16,340 nucleotides of DNA from Bacillota bacterium (lineage in GTDB: Bacteria > Bacillota > Limnochordia > Limnochordales > ZCTH02-B6), in assembly GCA_003387805.1 (NCBI GenBank), contig QGSR01000012.1, forward strand, positions 1 through 16,340. The letters run 5' to 3'. The notes beneath the pieces were generated by a model that did no database searches, was not told the origin of the DNA, and saw nothing but the letters and a program-made list of their open reading frames with translations. Positions 16,303 to 16,340 of this stretch are shown one piece after another. The first letter of the stretch is position 1. Every line of letters starts with the position of its first letter. The position numbers and the translations under genes were made by a program.

Positions 16303-16316
16303 TGGAAGCGCTTACA
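16303..16316. promoter_or_regulatory. LacI-family operator downstream of the GDPD gene
   Basis: TGGAAGCGCTTACA differs from the perfect operator at 10136-10149 by a single base and matches the cre consensus. It sits 69 bases after the GDPD stop, near the window edge, and probably controls the next gene or operon to the right. A direct repeat GTGGAATTG (16281-16289 and 16296-16304) lies just upstream. Bases 16235-16340 contain no complete gene. Confidence 0.65.
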
Positions 16317-16340
16317 AACTGTGGCCGCACAGCCGCAGGC

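Overview
This is a GC-rich window from a bacterium. Gene style and start signals fit a high-GC member of the Bacillota (Symbiobacterium-, Thermaerobacter- or Limnochorda-like): strong GGAGG-type ribosome binding sites, frequent GTG and TTG starts, HD-GYP proteins, a CcpA-like LacI-family regulator and cre-like operators. The lineage is inferred from gene content, not from a marker gene. No rRNA, tRNA, CRISPR array or insertion sequence was seen.

Left part (1-7731), signalling and envelope genes on the + strand. A methyl-accepting chemotaxis receptor cut by the window edge (1-1686) is followed by a disulfide-forming pair: a membrane-anchored DsbA-like thioredoxin-fold protein (1938-2627) and an overlapping VKOR-family membrane oxidase (2590-3147), closed by a clear terminator (3238-3279). 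Next come two HD-GYP proteins, presumably cyclic-di-GMP phosphodiesterases: GAF-like/HD-GYP (3516-4649) and GAF-like/degenerate GGDEF/PAS/HD-GYP (4813-6963). A CDP-alcohol phosphatidyltransferase-family protein follows (7015-7731).

Middle part (7732-10338). A well-formed promoter with a cre-like operator between its -35 and -10 elements drives a NYN-domain putative ribonuclease (7948-8709). Convergent to it on the - strand is a CcpA-like LacI-family repressor (8741-9766). A 572-base divergent intergenic region follows, carrying a perfect operator palindrome (10136-10149), a weaker one 115 bp upstream, and a long leader.

Right part (10339-16340), a five-gene transport operon: solute-binding protein, two permeases, a MalK/UgpC-type ATPase and a glycerophosphodiester phosphodiesterase (GDPD) with a large unrecognised N-terminal region. 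The order matches the enterobacterial ugpBAECQ operon, so the likely cargo is a glycerophosphodiester, glycerol phosphate or related polyol phosphate. A hairpin terminator between the binding-protein gene and the first permease gene probably keeps the binding protein in excess. A third operator at 16303-16316 suggests that the next gene to the right is in the same regulon.

The most interesting points are the set of related operators linking the transport operon, a NYN nuclease and an unseen downstream gene to the local repressor; the GDPD fusion; and the multidomain HD-GYP protein whose GGDEF motif has decayed to SVDAF.
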